Shown here piece after piece: positions 1-10,957 of a stretch of 59,702 nt of DNA. Position 1 is the first letter of the stretch. Each line of letters opens with the position of its first letter. Source of the stretch: Phycisphaerae bacterium (GTDB lineage Bacteria > Planctomycetota > Phycisphaerae > Phycisphaerales > SM1A02); NCBI GenBank assembly GCA_016795065.1, contig JAEUIU010000057.1, positions 1 through 59,702 on the forward strand. The letters run 5' to 3'. A program made the translations under genes and the position numbers. The notes under the pieces are model-generated. The model was not told the DNA's origin and did no database searches. It worked only from the letters and a program-made list of their open reading frames with translations.

Positions 1-3000
1 ATGATCGTGTCGTTGCCGGTGCCACCGACGAGACGATCGTCGCCAGCACCGCCGTCGAGGACGTTCGCCCCCGTGTCACCGGTCAAGGTGTCGCCGTATG
101 TCGACCCGGTCGCGTTCTCGAAGCCCGAGAGCGCGTCGGTGCCGGCGCCGCCGGTCGCCGTGCCGGTCGCGAGATTCACATTCACCGCCGAGCCAGACTC
201 GGCATAGCTCGCCGTGTCCGTGCCGCTGCCGCCAGCAAGCGTGTCGTTGCCCGCGCCGCCATCAATCGTGTCGTTCCCTGCCCCGCCGGAAATCACATTC
301 GCGCTCGCGTCGCCGGTGAGAGTGTCGTTGTACGACGAGCCGGTGAGATTCTCGAACCCCGAGAGCGTGTCGGATCCTGCTGCCCCGCTCGCCGTGCCGC
401 CGGCGAGACTGGCAGTCACATCCCCGGAGGCGCTCGCATAGGTGAGCGTGTCCGTACCCGCGCCACCGATCAGCGTGTCGTTGCCGCCACCGCCCTCGAC
501 CGTGTCGTCGCCGGCGCCGGCGTCGATGGTGTTGTCGACCGCACTGCCGGTCAGGGTGTCGTTGTAGGAACTTGCCGTCACATTCTCGATGTTCGAAAGC
601 GTGTCGCTACCGAGCCCGCCGCTGACCGCACCGGTGCCGAGGTTGACGTTCACCGCCGAGGTGGACCCGGCATACGTCACCGAATCGATTCCAGCGCCGC
701 CATCGATGACGTCGTTCCCCGCGCCGCCGTCGAAGACGTTGGCATTCGCGTCGCCGGTGAGCGTGTCGTTATACGCCGACCCAGTCACGTTCTCGACATT
801 GCTGATGAGATCGCTGCCCAAACCGCCGCTGGAGGTACCGCTTGTCAGGTTGACGACGACCGCCGAGGCCGAAGTTGAGAACGTCACCGTGTCGGTTCCA
901 GCGCCGCCGTCGATCGTGTCGTTGCCGGCCGCACCGTTCAGCGTGTCGTTGCCGTCGCCGCCGACAAGGACATTGGCGTTGGCGTCGCCGGTAAGAGTAT
1001 CGTTGAATGCCGAGCCAGTCAGATTCTCGATCGTGTTGAGCGTGTCCGAGCCGTCGCCGCCGGTCGCGGTGTTCGTGGTCAGGCTCGCGTTGACGGCCGA
1101 CGTTGCATTGGCGAAGGTCGCGGTATCGGTTCCGACGCCACCGATGATCACATCATTGCCTGCGCCGCCCTCAAGCGCGTCATCGCCGGATCCGCCGTTG
1201 AGGGTGTTCGCGTTCGCGTCGCCGGTCAGCGTGTCGTTGTAGTTGGATCCGGTCAGGGCCTCGAAGCCGGAGAGCGTGTCCGAGCCGTCGCCGGACGCGG
1301 TGTTGGTAGCCAGGCTCGCATTCACCGCGTTGGCGGAGGTCGCAAAGCTCGCGGTGTCGGTACCGGCTCCGCCGACAAGCGTGTCGTTGCCGGCGCCGCC
1401 GTCGATGGTGTCGTTCCCGCTGCCGCCGTCGATGACGTCGGTGCCAGCGCCGCCGATCAGGGTGTTGGCATTGACGTCACCGGTGATGGAGTCGTCGTAC
1501 GAGGACCCGGTGATGTTCTCGATGGCATTGAACGTATCGCTGCCAGCCGCGCCTGATGCGGTGTTGGTGGTGAGGTTGGCGGTGATGCTGCCCGATGCGG
1601 TCGCATAGGTCGCGGTGTCCGTGCCGGCGCCCCCCTGGATGGTGTCGTTCCCAAGACCGCCATCAATCGTGTCGTTCCCCGACCCACCGTTGATGGTGTT
1701 GGCGTTCGCGTCGCCGGTGAGGGTGTCGTTCAAGTTCGATCCGGTGAGGTTCTCAAAGCCGCTGAACGTGTCGGTGCCATCGCCCGACGCGGTGCCGGTT
1801 GCCAGGTTCGCCGTAATCGCCGCGGCGGAGCTTCCGAAACTCAGCGTGTCGGTGCCCGCGCCACCAACCATCGAGTCGTTGCCCGCGCCGCCGTCGACCG
1901 TGTCATTGCCGCTGCCGGCATCGATCGAATCGTTGCCGGCACCACCAGAGAGCGTGTTGCCGGATCCATCGCCAACCAGGACATCGTTGTAGCTGGATCC
2001 GGTCAGGTTCTCGATGCCCGTCCAGGAATCGTCGCCCCCGCCGCCAGTTGATGTGTTCGTCACAAGGCTTGCGTTCACCGCAGAGGTGGCCGAGCTGAAC
2101 GTTAGGGTGTCCGTTCCCGTGCCGCCATCGATGGTGTCGTTGCCCGTTCCGGCATTGATGGTGTCGTTGCCGGCGCCGGCGCTGATGGTGTCGGAACCCG
2201 ATCCGGTGGTGATGGTGTTGGCGTTCGCGTCGCCGGTGACCACGTTATTCCCGTTTGAGAGCGTGATGTTCTCGAAGCCGGAGATCGTGTCGGTTCCCTC
2301 GCCAGTGACCGTTCCGGCCGAAAGGTCAGCCGTGACGGCATTGGTGGTCGTGAAGACCAACGTGTCGGTGCCCGTGCCGCCGATCAGCGTGTCGTCACCC
2401 TCGCCGCCATACACGGTGTCGTTGCCTGCGCCGGCATCGACGGTGTCGTTGCCAGTGCCGGCACTGATCACGTTGGCGTTGGCGTCGCCGGTGAGCGTGT
2501 CGTTATAGCTCGACCCAGTAATGTTCTCGAAGGTGCTGAGGGTGTCGGTGCCGTCGGCGCCGGACGCGCTACCTGTGGTGAGGTTGACCGTCACAGCACC
2601 CGTTGTCGCTGCGAAGCTCACCGTATCGGTTCCCACGCCGCCGATCAGGGTGTCGTTGCCCGCTCCGCCGACGATCGTGTCGTTCCCCGATCCGCCGTCG
2701 ATGACGTTGTTGCCCGAATCGCCCGTGATGGAATCGCCTCTAGCGCCACCGGTCACGTTCTCGATTCCCGAGAACGTATCCGTGCCGTGGCCGCTCGCGG
2801 TCCCGGTCACCATGTTGATGGTCAGCCCGATGCCTGTGTTGGTTTGGCTGGCGAAACTGAAGGTGTCGGTACCCGCCCCGCCGGTGACCGTGTCGTTGCC
2901 CGTTCCCGCGTCGATGGTGTCGTTGCCGGCGCCGCCGTCTATCACGTTGTTGCCGGTGTTGCCGGTGAGCGAATCGTTATACGCCGACCCAGAAATGTTC

Positions 3001-4805
3001 TCGATGGCCGAGAGCGTGTCCGAGCCGGCTCCGCCGGTTGCGGTGTTTGACGTCAGATTGACCGTGACCGCCGAGCTGGCATTGGCGTAGCTCGCGGTGT
3101 CGGTGCCCGCGCCACCTGCGATGACGTCATTGCCGGCACCACCCTCCAGGATGTCGTCACCCGAGCCACCGTCGAGCGCATTCGCGCCTGCGTCGCCGGT
3201 GAGCGTGTCGTTGTACGACGAGCCAGTCACGTTCTCGAAGCCGGACAACGTGTCGCTGCCGTCGCCGCTGGCGCTGCCCGTGGCGAGGTTGACGGTCACC
3301 GCGCCTGTGGATGTCGAGAAGGTCACCGTGTCGGTCCCGGCGCCGCCCGTCAACGTGTCGTTGCCGGCTCCGCCGTTGATCGTGTCGTTGCCGGCGCCGC
3401 CGTCGATGACGTTCGCATTCGCGTCACCCGTGAGCGTGTCGTTGTACGACGAGCCAGTCACGTTTTCGAAGCCGGAAAGCGTGTCGGTGCCATCACCGCC
3501 GGTCGCGCTACCCGTTGCGATGTTGACCGTCACAGCGCTTGTGGCTCCGGAGTAGCTTGCCGTGTCCGTGCCATCGCCGCCGGTCAGCGTGTCGTTGCCG
3601 GCGCCGCCGGTGATCGTGTCGTTCCCCGCGCCGCCGTCGATCACGTTCGCGCTCGCGTCGCCGGTCAGCGTGTCGTTGTACGACGAGCCAGTCACGTTCT
3701 CGAAGCCGGACAGCGTGTCGGTGCCATCACCGCCGGTCGCGCTACCCGTTGCGATGTTGACCGTCACGGCGCTTGTGGCGCCGGAGTAGCTCGCGGTGTC
3801 GGTGCCAGCGCCGCCTGTCAGCGTGTCGTTGCCCGCGCCGCCGACGATCGTATCGTTCCCCGCGCCGCCGTCGATCACGTTCGCGCTCGCATCGCCGGTC
3901 AGTGTGTCGTTGTAGGACGAGCCGGTGAGGTTCTCGAAGCCGGAAAGCGTGTCGCTGCCGTCGCCACCGGTCGCCGTGTTGGAGGCGAGGCTTGCGTTCA
4001 CCGCACTCGACGCGCCGGAGTAGCTCGCGGTGTCGGTGCCAGCGCCGCCAATGAGCGTGTCGTCACCGGCGCCGCCGACGATCGTGTCGTTTCCTGCGCC
4101 GCCGTCGATCACGTTCGCATTCGCGTCACCCGTGAGCGTGTCGTTGTAGGACGAGCCGGTGAGGTTCTCAAAGCCCGAGAGCGTGTCACTCCCGTCGCCA
4201 CCGGTCGCCGTGTTGGAGGCGAGGCTTGCGTTCACCGCACTCGACGCGCCGGAGTAGCTCGCGGTATCGGTGCCAGCACCGCCGGTCAACGTGTCGTCGC
4301 CCGCGCCGCCGGTGATCGTGTCGTTCCCGGCGCCGCCGTCGATCACGTTCGCGCTCGCGTCGCCGGTCAGCGTGTCGTCAAACGACGAGCCAGTCACGTT
4401 CTCGACTCCCGAGAGCATGTCGGTCCCGTCGCCGCCTGTCGCGCTCCCCGTCGCGAGGTTGACGTTCACCGCCGAACCCGCATCGGCATAGCTCGCCGTG
4501 TCGGTCCCGTCCCCACCGATCAGCGTGTCGTCACCCAGGCCGCCCACCAGAAGATCGTCGCCCGCCCCACCGTCAAGCAGATCCTGTCCGGCGAGTCCGT
4601 CGATTGCATCGGCATCGTCGGTACCGACGAGGGAGTCGTCACCGGCGGTTGCGGACATGAGGATGCGGGCCTCGAGCCGTTCACCTCGAAAGCTCGGGGC
4701 CGGATCTTGCGCGCTGCCAGTGCCACCCTCACGGTCACCTCGCGATGCCTCCGGTTTCTGCGCGCCAAACATGTGCAGCCAAAGCCATGCGAAGAACGTA
4801 CGCAT
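1..4805 (-). CDS. Giant RTX-type calcium-binding repeat protein with LEPRxLL-like leader (3' end off window)
   Basis: The frame stays open from an ATG at 4805 to the window edge: the codon lattice at the start and at base 5 agree, giving about 1,601 codons with no stop. Residues 1-52 are a leader ending in ERLEARILMSA, close to the LEPRxLL motif found at the start of large planctomycete surface proteins. From about residue 53 the protein is made of RTX nonapeptides (GGAGNDTI, GGAGDDTL) grouped into about 19 modules of roughly 75-85 residues. Each module carries a TASYS strand, an SGFENLTGSS segment and 3-5 nonapeptides. The modules nearest the start (bases 3,200-4,400) are 231 or 234 bp apart and nearly identical. 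A purine-rich GGGGGAAG lies 8 nt before the ATG. RTX repeats bind Ca2+ and fold outside the cell, so a secreted or surface adhesin role is likely. The C-terminus, where a secretion signal could lie, is not visible. Confidence 0.9.
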   Translation of the reverse strand, partial: MRTFFAWLWLHMFGAQKPEASRGDREGGTGSAQDPAPSFRGERLEARILMSATAGDDSLVGTDDADAIDGLAGQDLLDGGAGDDLLVGGLGDDTLIGGDGTDTASYADAGSAVNVNLATGSATGGDGTDMLSGVENVTGSSFDDTLTGDASANVIDGGAGNDTITGGAGDDTLTGGAGTDTASYSGASSAVNASLASNTATGGDGSDTLSGFENLTGSSYNDTLTGDANANVIDGGAGNDTIVGGAGDDTLIGGAGTDTASYSGASSAVNASLASNTATGGDGSDTLSGFENLTGSSYNDTLTGDASANVIDGGAGNDTIVGGAGNDTLTGGAGTDTASYSGATSAVTVNIATGSATGGDGTDTLSGFENVTGSSYNDTLTGDASANVIDGGAGNDTITGGAGNDTLTGGDGTDTASYSGATSAVTVNIATGSATGGDGTDTLSGFENVTGSSYNDTLTGDANANVIDGGAGNDTINGGAGNDTLTGGAGTDTVTFSTSTGAVTVNLATGSASGDGSDTLSGFENVTGSSYNDTLTGDAGANALDGGSGDDILEGGAGNDVIAGGAGTDTASYANASSAVTVNLTSNTATGGAGSDTLSAIENISGSAYNDSLTGNTGNNVIDGGAGNDTIDAGTGNDTVTGGAGTDTFSFASQTNTGIGLTINMVTGTASGHGTDTFSGIENVTGGARGDSITGDSGNNVIDGGSGNDTIVGGAGNDTLIGGVGTDTVSFAATTGAVTVNLTTGSASGADGTDTLSTFENITGSSYNDTLTGDANANVISAGTGNDTVDAGAGNDTVYGGEGDDTLIGGTGTDTLVFTTTNAVTADLSAGTVTGEGTDTISGFENITLSNGNNVVTGDANANTITTGSGSDTISAGAGNDTINAGTGNDTIDGGTGTDTLTFSSATSAVNASLVTNTSTGGGGDDSWTGIENLTGSSYNDVLVGDGSGNTLSGGAGNDSIDAGSGNDTVDGGAGNDSMVGGAGTDTLSFGSSAAAITANLATGTASGDGTDTFSGFENLTGSNLNDTLTGDANANTINGGSGNDTIDGGLGNDTIQGGAGTDTATYATASGSITANLTTNTASGAAGSDTFNAIENITGSSYDDSITGDVNANTLIGGAGTDVIDGGSGNDTIDGGAGNDTLVGGAGTDTASFATSANAVNASLATNTASGDGSDTLSGFEALTGSNYNDTLTGDANANTLNGGSGDDALEGGAGNDVIIGGVGTDTATFANATSAVNASLTTNTATGGDGSDTLNTIENLTGSAFNDTLTGDANANVLVGGDGNDTLNGAAGNDTIDGGAGTDTVTFSTSASAVVVNLTSGTSSGGLGSDLISNVENVTGSAYNDTLTGDANANVFDGGAGNDVIDGGAGIDSVTYAGSTSAVNVNLGTGAVSGGLGSDTLSNIENVTASSYNDTLTGSAVDNTIDAGAGDDTVEGGGGNDTLIGGAGTDTLTYASASGDVTASLAGGTASGAAGSDTLSGFENLTGSSYNDTLTGDASANVISGGAGNDTIDGGAGNDTLAGGSGTDTASYAESGSAVNVNLATGTATGGAGTDALSGFENATGSTYGDTLTGDTGANVLDGGAGDDRLVGGTGNDTI

Positions 4806-5016
4806 TCAGCTTCCCCCAGTATGTGTTGACCGTCTGGCACGGCATGGCAATCCATGTCTGCCGTGGCACCGATCGGCGATCGCACAATGGCTACTCGGGT
4901 ATTGCCCTGAGTTCCGTCAAGGGCGGGTAGGGCTGCGATGCTTCGCCGTTTTGCAGCGGTTTTCGCGATTGTGCACTCGCTGCCAAGAATCGGGCCTCTC
5001 CCGGTACGCTGTTGCC
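4806..5016. promoter_or_regulatory. Divergent intergenic region between RTX protein and acs
   Basis: This 211-bp gap separates two divergent starts and must hold both promoters. No clear -35/-10 pair could be picked with confidence. It contains no convincing small gene. Confidence 0.4.
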
Positions 5017-7064
<2,048 letters not shown>

Positions 7065-7068
<4 letters not shown>

Positions 7069-7547
7069 CACGTGCGGCGCCACGAACCTCGACCCGCACG
7101 GCCGCCCAGGTCACCGAGCATGCCCGGGTCCGCGACCAGCATGCGATCGAGGCCGCCGAGGATTACTGCGAGGCGATCGCGGAGTTGCTTGCCGCCGGCG
7201 AGGAGGCCCGGGTCAGCAGCCTGGCCCGCACGTTCACGCTCTCGCACGTGACGGTGAGCCGCGTCATCGGGAGGCTTCAGCGCGAAGGCTACGTGCGGAC
7301 CGCGCCTTATGCTCCCATCGTCCTCACCGCCAAGGGACGCAAACTCGCCGATGCGAGCAGGGCGAGGCACGCGGCGGTCCTGGCGTTCCTTCTGGCCCTC
7401 GGCGTCGACGAGACGACCGCCCGCCTCGACGCGGAGGGCATCGAACACCACGTGAGCCCGGCGACGCTCGCGGCATTCGCGGCGTTTGTTGCCGGCCGAT
7501 CCACCACCCGGAAGCCCGCTGCCAGGCGATCGTCCCAGGAGTCATGA
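7065..7547 (+). CDS. mntR: MntR/DtxR-family manganese-responsive transcriptional regulator
   Basis: A 160-residue DtxR-family repressor: winged helix (about residues 28-95) followed by the metal-binding dimerisation helices. Aligned by eye to Bacillus MntR, all six metal ligands are present: Asp33 and Glu36 (in AEDYCEAI), His102, and Glu124, Glu127, His128 (in AEGIEHH). That pattern marks the Mn(II)-type branch rather than the larger iron-type DtxR with an SH3 domain. The start is GTG at 7065, overlapping the acs stop; the stop overlaps the next ATG (ATGA), so acs, mntR and the lipoprotein gene are probably co-transcribed. Its likely targets are the two palindromes at 7823-7850 in front of the Mn transporter operon. 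Confidence 0.9.
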
Positions 7548-7750
7548 CCATGCGAACCCCCCTGCCGCTGGCCCGTCGATCGCTGATCGCCGGATTCGCC
7601 CTGATCACCGTGTTCGTGACGATGACGGGCTGCGAGAGCGAGCCCAAGCGAAGCGATGTCCGGGTCGACCCGCAGCGCGTGGACAAGGTCCGCGAGGACA
7701 AGATCCTCCCGACCTGGGGCAAGCCGAAGGAAAAGAGCTGGTGGGAGTGA
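7544..7750 (+). CDS. Small putative lipoprotein
   Basis: A 68-residue protein starting with an ATG that overlaps the mntR stop; a second in-frame ATG lies two codons later at 7550. It has a positively charged start, a hydrophobic segment (LIAGFALITVFVTM) and a lipobox-like MTGC near residue 28, so the mature part would be a charged tail of about 40 residues ending in KEKSWWE. I do not recognise the family. Its place between mntR and the transporter operon hints at an envelope role tied to metal uptake, but that is only context. Confidence 0.65.
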   Translation: MTMRTPLPLARRSLIAGFALITVFVTMTGCESEPKRSDVRVDPQRVDKVREDKILPTWGKPKEKSWWE

Positions 7751-7822
7751 ACGGCGCCTGAGCCGCTCCTGCGATCGCATCGCGATGGGGCCGTTCCCAG
7801 GGCCCTCTCCGGCTTCCCACTT

Positions 7823-7850
7823 GTAGCATATGCTACCGTAGCGTACGCTC
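7823..7850. promoter_or_regulatory. Two tandem palindromes, candidate MntR operators
   Basis: GTAGCATATGCTAC at 7823-7836 is a perfect 14-bp palindrome. It is followed by TAGCGTACGCTC at 7839-7850, whose core AGCGTACGCT is a perfect 10-bp palindrome. The two align as TAGCrTAyGCT and their centres are 15 bp apart. They lie 15-42 bp upstream of the binding-protein start in a 114-bp gap, where a repressor would block transcription. Assignment to MntR is by position and symmetry, not by a known consensus. Confidence 0.6.
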
Positions 7851-7864
7851 CAGACCTGATAGTC

Positions 7865-8845
7865 ATGTCCAACCGTCGACGCGAGTTCCTGGCCGCATCG
7901 CTGCTCTTGCCGGCATGGCTGTCGGCGTGCACCGCCAGTCGACCCGAGGAGCGATCGCGCCGCCGCATCGTGGCCACAACACCGATGCTCGGCGACCTTG
8001 CCAAGCGCATCGCGCCGGACGCCGACAACGCCCACCTCTTCGGTGAGGGCGTCGATCCGCATCTCTACAAGCCGACCCGTTCTGACATCGTTGAACTCGT
8101 CCGCGCCGACGTCATCGTCACCAATGGGCTCATGCTCGAAGGCCGTATGGGTGATGCCTTTCATCGGGCGGCCGAATCGGGCCGGACCGTCGTCGCGGTC
8201 GGCGACTCGCTCCCGCCGGATCGGCTGCTGCACGCCGAGGGATCGCACGGCCATCCCGATCCGCACATCTGGATGGACCCGTCCCTTTGGAGCCTCTGCG
8301 GCGAGGTGCTCGCCCATCGGCTTGGGGCGGCGGATGACCGCGGTCGCGACCAGTATCTCGAGCGGGCCGCCCGCTTCTCGGCGCATGCCACGGAACTGGA
8401 AGGCAACGCCCTCGGCGCCATCGACTCCGTGCCTGCCGATCGGCGCATCCTCGTTTCGGCCCATGACGCGTTTGGCTATTTCGGCAAGCGATTCGGCCTC
8501 GAGGTGCATGCCATCCAGGGCATCTCAACGGAAAGCGAGGCGGGCCTCGCCGATGTTGAGAGCCTCGTCACGTTCCTGGTCGAGCGACGCGTCCCGGCGG
8601 TCTTCGTCGAAAGCACCGTCTCGCCGCGCACGATCCAGGCCCTCATCGCCGGAGCCCACGCCCGCGGCCATTCCGTCACGATCGGCGGCGAGCTCTTCTC
8701 CGACTCGATGGGTCCGGCGGGAACGCCCGAGGGAACCTGGCCGGGCATGCTCGCCCATAACGTTTCGACCATCGTCACCGCCCTTGGAGGCACCGTTCCC
8801 GCCGGCGGCCTCATCCCGAAGGAATTCGCCAGTGCTCGTACCTAA
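7865..8845 (+). CDS. mntA: Metal ABC transporter substrate-binding lipoprotein (TroA/MntA type)
   Basis: A 326-residue cluster A-I (ZnuA/TroA/PsaA) solute-binding protein. The N-terminus has an RR-containing start, a hydrophobic stretch and the lipobox LSAC with Cys22. Expected metal ligands can be seen: His66 (DPHLYKP), His134 (DPHIWMDP), a Glu in VFVEST and an Asp in ELFSDSMG. The His-rich loop typical of zinc-specific ZnuA is reduced to HGHPDPH, which together with the neighbouring mntR favours Mn(II) (or Fe(II)) over zinc. First gene of a four-gene operon; the next start overlaps its stop. Confidence 0.92.
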   Translation: MSNRRREFLAASLLLPAWLSACTASRPEERSRRRIVATTPMLGDLAKRIAPDADNAHLFGEGVDPHLYKPTRSDIVELVRADVIVTNGLMLEGRMGDAFHRAAESGRTVVAVGDSLPPDRLLHAEGSHGHPDPHIWMDPSLWSLCGEVLAHRLGAADDRGRDQYLERAARFSAHATELEGNALGAIDSVPADRRILVSAHDAFGYFGKRFGLEVHAIQGISTESEAGLADVESLVTFLVERRVPAVFVESTVSPRTIQALIAGAHARGHSVTIGGELFSDSMGPAGTPEGTWPGMLAHNVSTIVTALGGTVPAGGLIPKEFASART

Positions 8846-9659
8846 CACGGCGCCCAACCCGACGGCACGACCCGAGCACTCCGCGTCGAGCCCGCTATCG
8901 ATTCACGCGATGACCGTCGCCTACCGGCGCAAGCCTGTCCTCTGGGACGTCGAATACGACGCGACGGCGGCCAAGCTCATCGCCATCGTCGGTCCCAACG
9001 GCGCTGGCAAGAGTACCCTGATGAAGGCCTGTCTCGGGCTGCTTCCTCTCTCGGCCGGAAGCGTCGCGTTCTGGGGTCGCCCCTTCGCCGAGGTGCGCGG
9101 TCGGGTTGGCTACGTTCCGCAGCGGGAGAGCGTTGATTGGGAGTTCCCGGTCTCGGCACTCGATGTGGTTTGCATGGGTCGCTACGGGAAGATCGGTTGG
9201 TTCCGCGGCATCTCCCGTGCCCATCGGCAGGTGGCGCTCGAGGCCTTGAGCAAGGTCCACATGGAGGCCTTCGCCGATCGCCAGATCGCCCAACTCTCCG
9301 GGGGGCAGCAGCAACGGGTCTTCCTCGCCAGGGCCCTCGCCCAGGAGGCGGACCTCTACTTCATGGACGAGCCGTTCGCCGGTGTCGATGCAGCCACCGA
9401 GAAAGCGATCGTCGAGGTCCTGCGAACCCTGAAAGGCGCGGGACGCACGGTGATCTGCGTTCACCACGACCTGCAAAGCGTGCCCGAGTATTTCGACGAG
9501 GTCCTCATGCTGAACATGCGGGTCGTCGCTGCCGGCCCGGTCTCGGAAGTCTTCACCGCCGAGAACCTCCAGAAGACCTATGGCGGCCGCCTGACGCTTC
9601 TCGACGCGGCCAGTCACGCTGTCGCCCGCGCGGCGGCCGGAGGACCACAGCCTCGCTGA
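8832..9659 (+). CDS. mntB: Manganese-type ABC transporter ATP-binding protein
   Basis: ABC ATPase of about 275 residues with Walker [10 protein letters not shown] (about residue 54), Q-loop VPQRESVDW, signature LSGGQQQR (about 155), Walker B DLYFMDEP and a switch histidine in VHHDL. The [14 protein letters not shown] segment is typical of Mn/Zn/Fe chelate ATPases. The chosen GTG start at 8832 has GAAGGA 8 nt upstream and overlaps the mntA stop by 14 bp; a later ATG near 8910 would remove only the non-conserved first 26 residues. Energises the two permeases encoded next. Confidence 0.93.
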   Translation: MLVPNTAPNPTARPEHSASSPLSIHAMTVAYRRKPVLWDVEYDATAAKLIAIVGPNGAGKSTLMKACLGLLPLSAGSVAFWGRPFAEVRGRVGYVPQRESVDWEFPVSALDVVCMGRYGKIGWFRGISRAHRQVALEALSKVHMEAFADRQIAQLSGGQQQRVFLARALAQEADLYFMDEPFAGVDAATEKAIVEVLRTLKGAGRTVICVHHDLQSVPEYFDEVLMLNMRVVAAGPVSEVFTAENLQKTYGGRLTLLDAASHAVARAAAGGPQPR

Positions 9660-9691
9660 TTGGCTTCGCCAGCTCCGCTTCGCCCATTCCC

Positions 9692-10957
9692 ATGCAGGCA
9701 CTCCTCGACGCACTCCTCTTTCGCTCTGGCCATAACACGACGCTCGTCGTGATGGGGACGATTCTCCTTGGCATCGCCGGCGGATTCGCCGGAGCGCTTG
9801 CCCTTCTCCGCAAGCGCTCACTCTTCGCCGACGCCTTGGGTCACGCGACGCTGCCTGGCATCTGCATCGCGTTCCTTCTGGCTCCACTCTTCGGAGTCGC
9901 CGGCCGAAGCCTTCCGGTGATGCTCGTCGGAGCCACCATCGCGGCGGTCGTTGCGACCGGGCTGGTGCAACTCATCCTGCGGGCCACACGCCTTCACGAG
10001 GATGCGGCGATCGGGGTCACGCTCTCGGTCCTCTTCGGGCTTGGAATCGTGCTTCTCTCGGTCATCCAGACGCTCCCGTCGGGCGACCAGGGCGGTCTCA
10101 AGAGCTTCCTGTTCGGCCAGACCGCAGCCATGCAGCGAGGTGACGCGATCCTCCTCGCGGGTATCGCCCTGATCGCCGCGTCGACGGCATGGGTGCTTCT
10201 CAAGGAATTCGCGATCGTGGCCTTTGACGAGGGATTCGCCCGCAGCATTGGCGTTCGTGCGGGCCTGATCGACACGCTGCAACTCCTGCTCGTCGTCGCC
10301 GTCACGGTCGCGGGGTTGCAGGCGGTCGGGCTCGTCCTCGTCATCGCGATCCTCGTTATCCCTCCCGTCGCGGCCCGCCTCTGGACCGATCGCGTCCGGC
10401 GATTCGTTCCGCTCGCGGCACTCATCGGAGCCGTGAGCGGTTGGGTCGGCGCGAGCCTCTCGAGCATTGCCCCGCGCCAGCCGGCCGGGGCCCTCATCGT
10501 CCTCACCTCGACGGCGATCTTTTTGGCGAGCCTCTTCGTTGCCCCGCGCGGGATTCTCCCCGCCGCCATTCGCCGGACCGGCCTGATCGGCCGGATCGCC
10601 ATCGATCACCTCCTGAAGACGCTCCTCGACGGGTCGGTCGATGCACCGACTCTCTCTCGTTCCTGCGGGCTGCCTCGCCTCGTGACCGACCTCCTGCTCC
10701 GTTGGCTTGCATGGCGCAACTTCGTTCGCTTTGCGAACGGACGTTGGGAGCACACCGCCAAAGGCGCCGCCCGCGGTGCGGCCATTGCCCGCAATCATGC
10801 CCTCTGGACGGCATACCTCGTGCGCGATGCGGCCATCGCGCCCGATCACGTCGACCCAAGCGCCGAGGCGATCGAACACGTGCTCGATCCCGCACTCGTC
10901 GCCGAGCTTGAACGAACCCTCGCCCGCAGGATCGCATCCGACGGGGACTCCCCATGA
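9692..10957 (+). CDS. mntC: Metal ABC transporter permease fused to a DtxR-like domain (first copy)
   Basis: Residues 1 to about 290 are an ABC-3 family permease with about eight hydrophobic segments and the family's SLFADALGHATLPG and AVGLVLVIAILVIPP motifs. Residues from about 300 to 421 are soluble: a winged-helix-like stretch with SRSCGLPRLVTDLLLRWL, followed by NHALWTAYLVRDAAIAPDHV and AEAIEHVLDPALV. The latter resembles the metal-binding dimerisation helices of DtxR/MntR (His in NHALW, Glu and His in AEAIEH). The permease alone would be about 280 residues, so the extension is about 125. Start ATG at 9692 is 32 bp after the ATPase stop; the stop overlaps the next ATG (ATGA). Confidence 0.9.
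   Translation: MQALLDALLFRSGHNTTLVVMGTILLGIAGGFAGALALLRKRSLFADALGHATLPGICIAFLLAPLFGVAGRSLPVMLVGATIAAVVATGLVQLILRATRLHEDAAIGVTLSVLFGLGIVLLSVIQTLPSGDQGGLKSFLFGQTAAMQRGDAILLAGIALIAASTAWVLLKEFAIVAFDEGFARSIGVRAGLIDTLQLLLVVAVTVAGLQAVGLVLVIAILVIPPVAARLWTDRVRRFVPLAALIGAVSGWVGASLSSIAPRQPAGALIVLTSTAIFLASLFVAPRGILPAAIRRTGLIGRIAIDHLLKTLLDGSVDAPTLSRSCGLPRLVTDLLLRWLAWRNFVRFANGRWEHTAKGAARGAAIARNHALWTAYLVRDAAIAPDHVDPSAEAIEHVLDPALVAELERTLARRIASDGDSP

Noticed and set aside
1..4500. Series of Pro/Ser/Val-rich open frames on the plus strand (e.g. 589-1242, 1243-1608, 2521-3090)
   Set aside because: They are the antisense of the RTX repeats: every one keeps the same offset to the single open minus-strand frame, and their low-complexity 'SVPAPPS' pattern is the complement of GGAGNDT codons.
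3200..4500. Regular repeats that could suggest a CRISPR array
   Set aside because: The period is 231/234 bp, in frame, and both 'repeat' and 'spacer' code for RTX modules; there are no short direct repeats with unique spacers.
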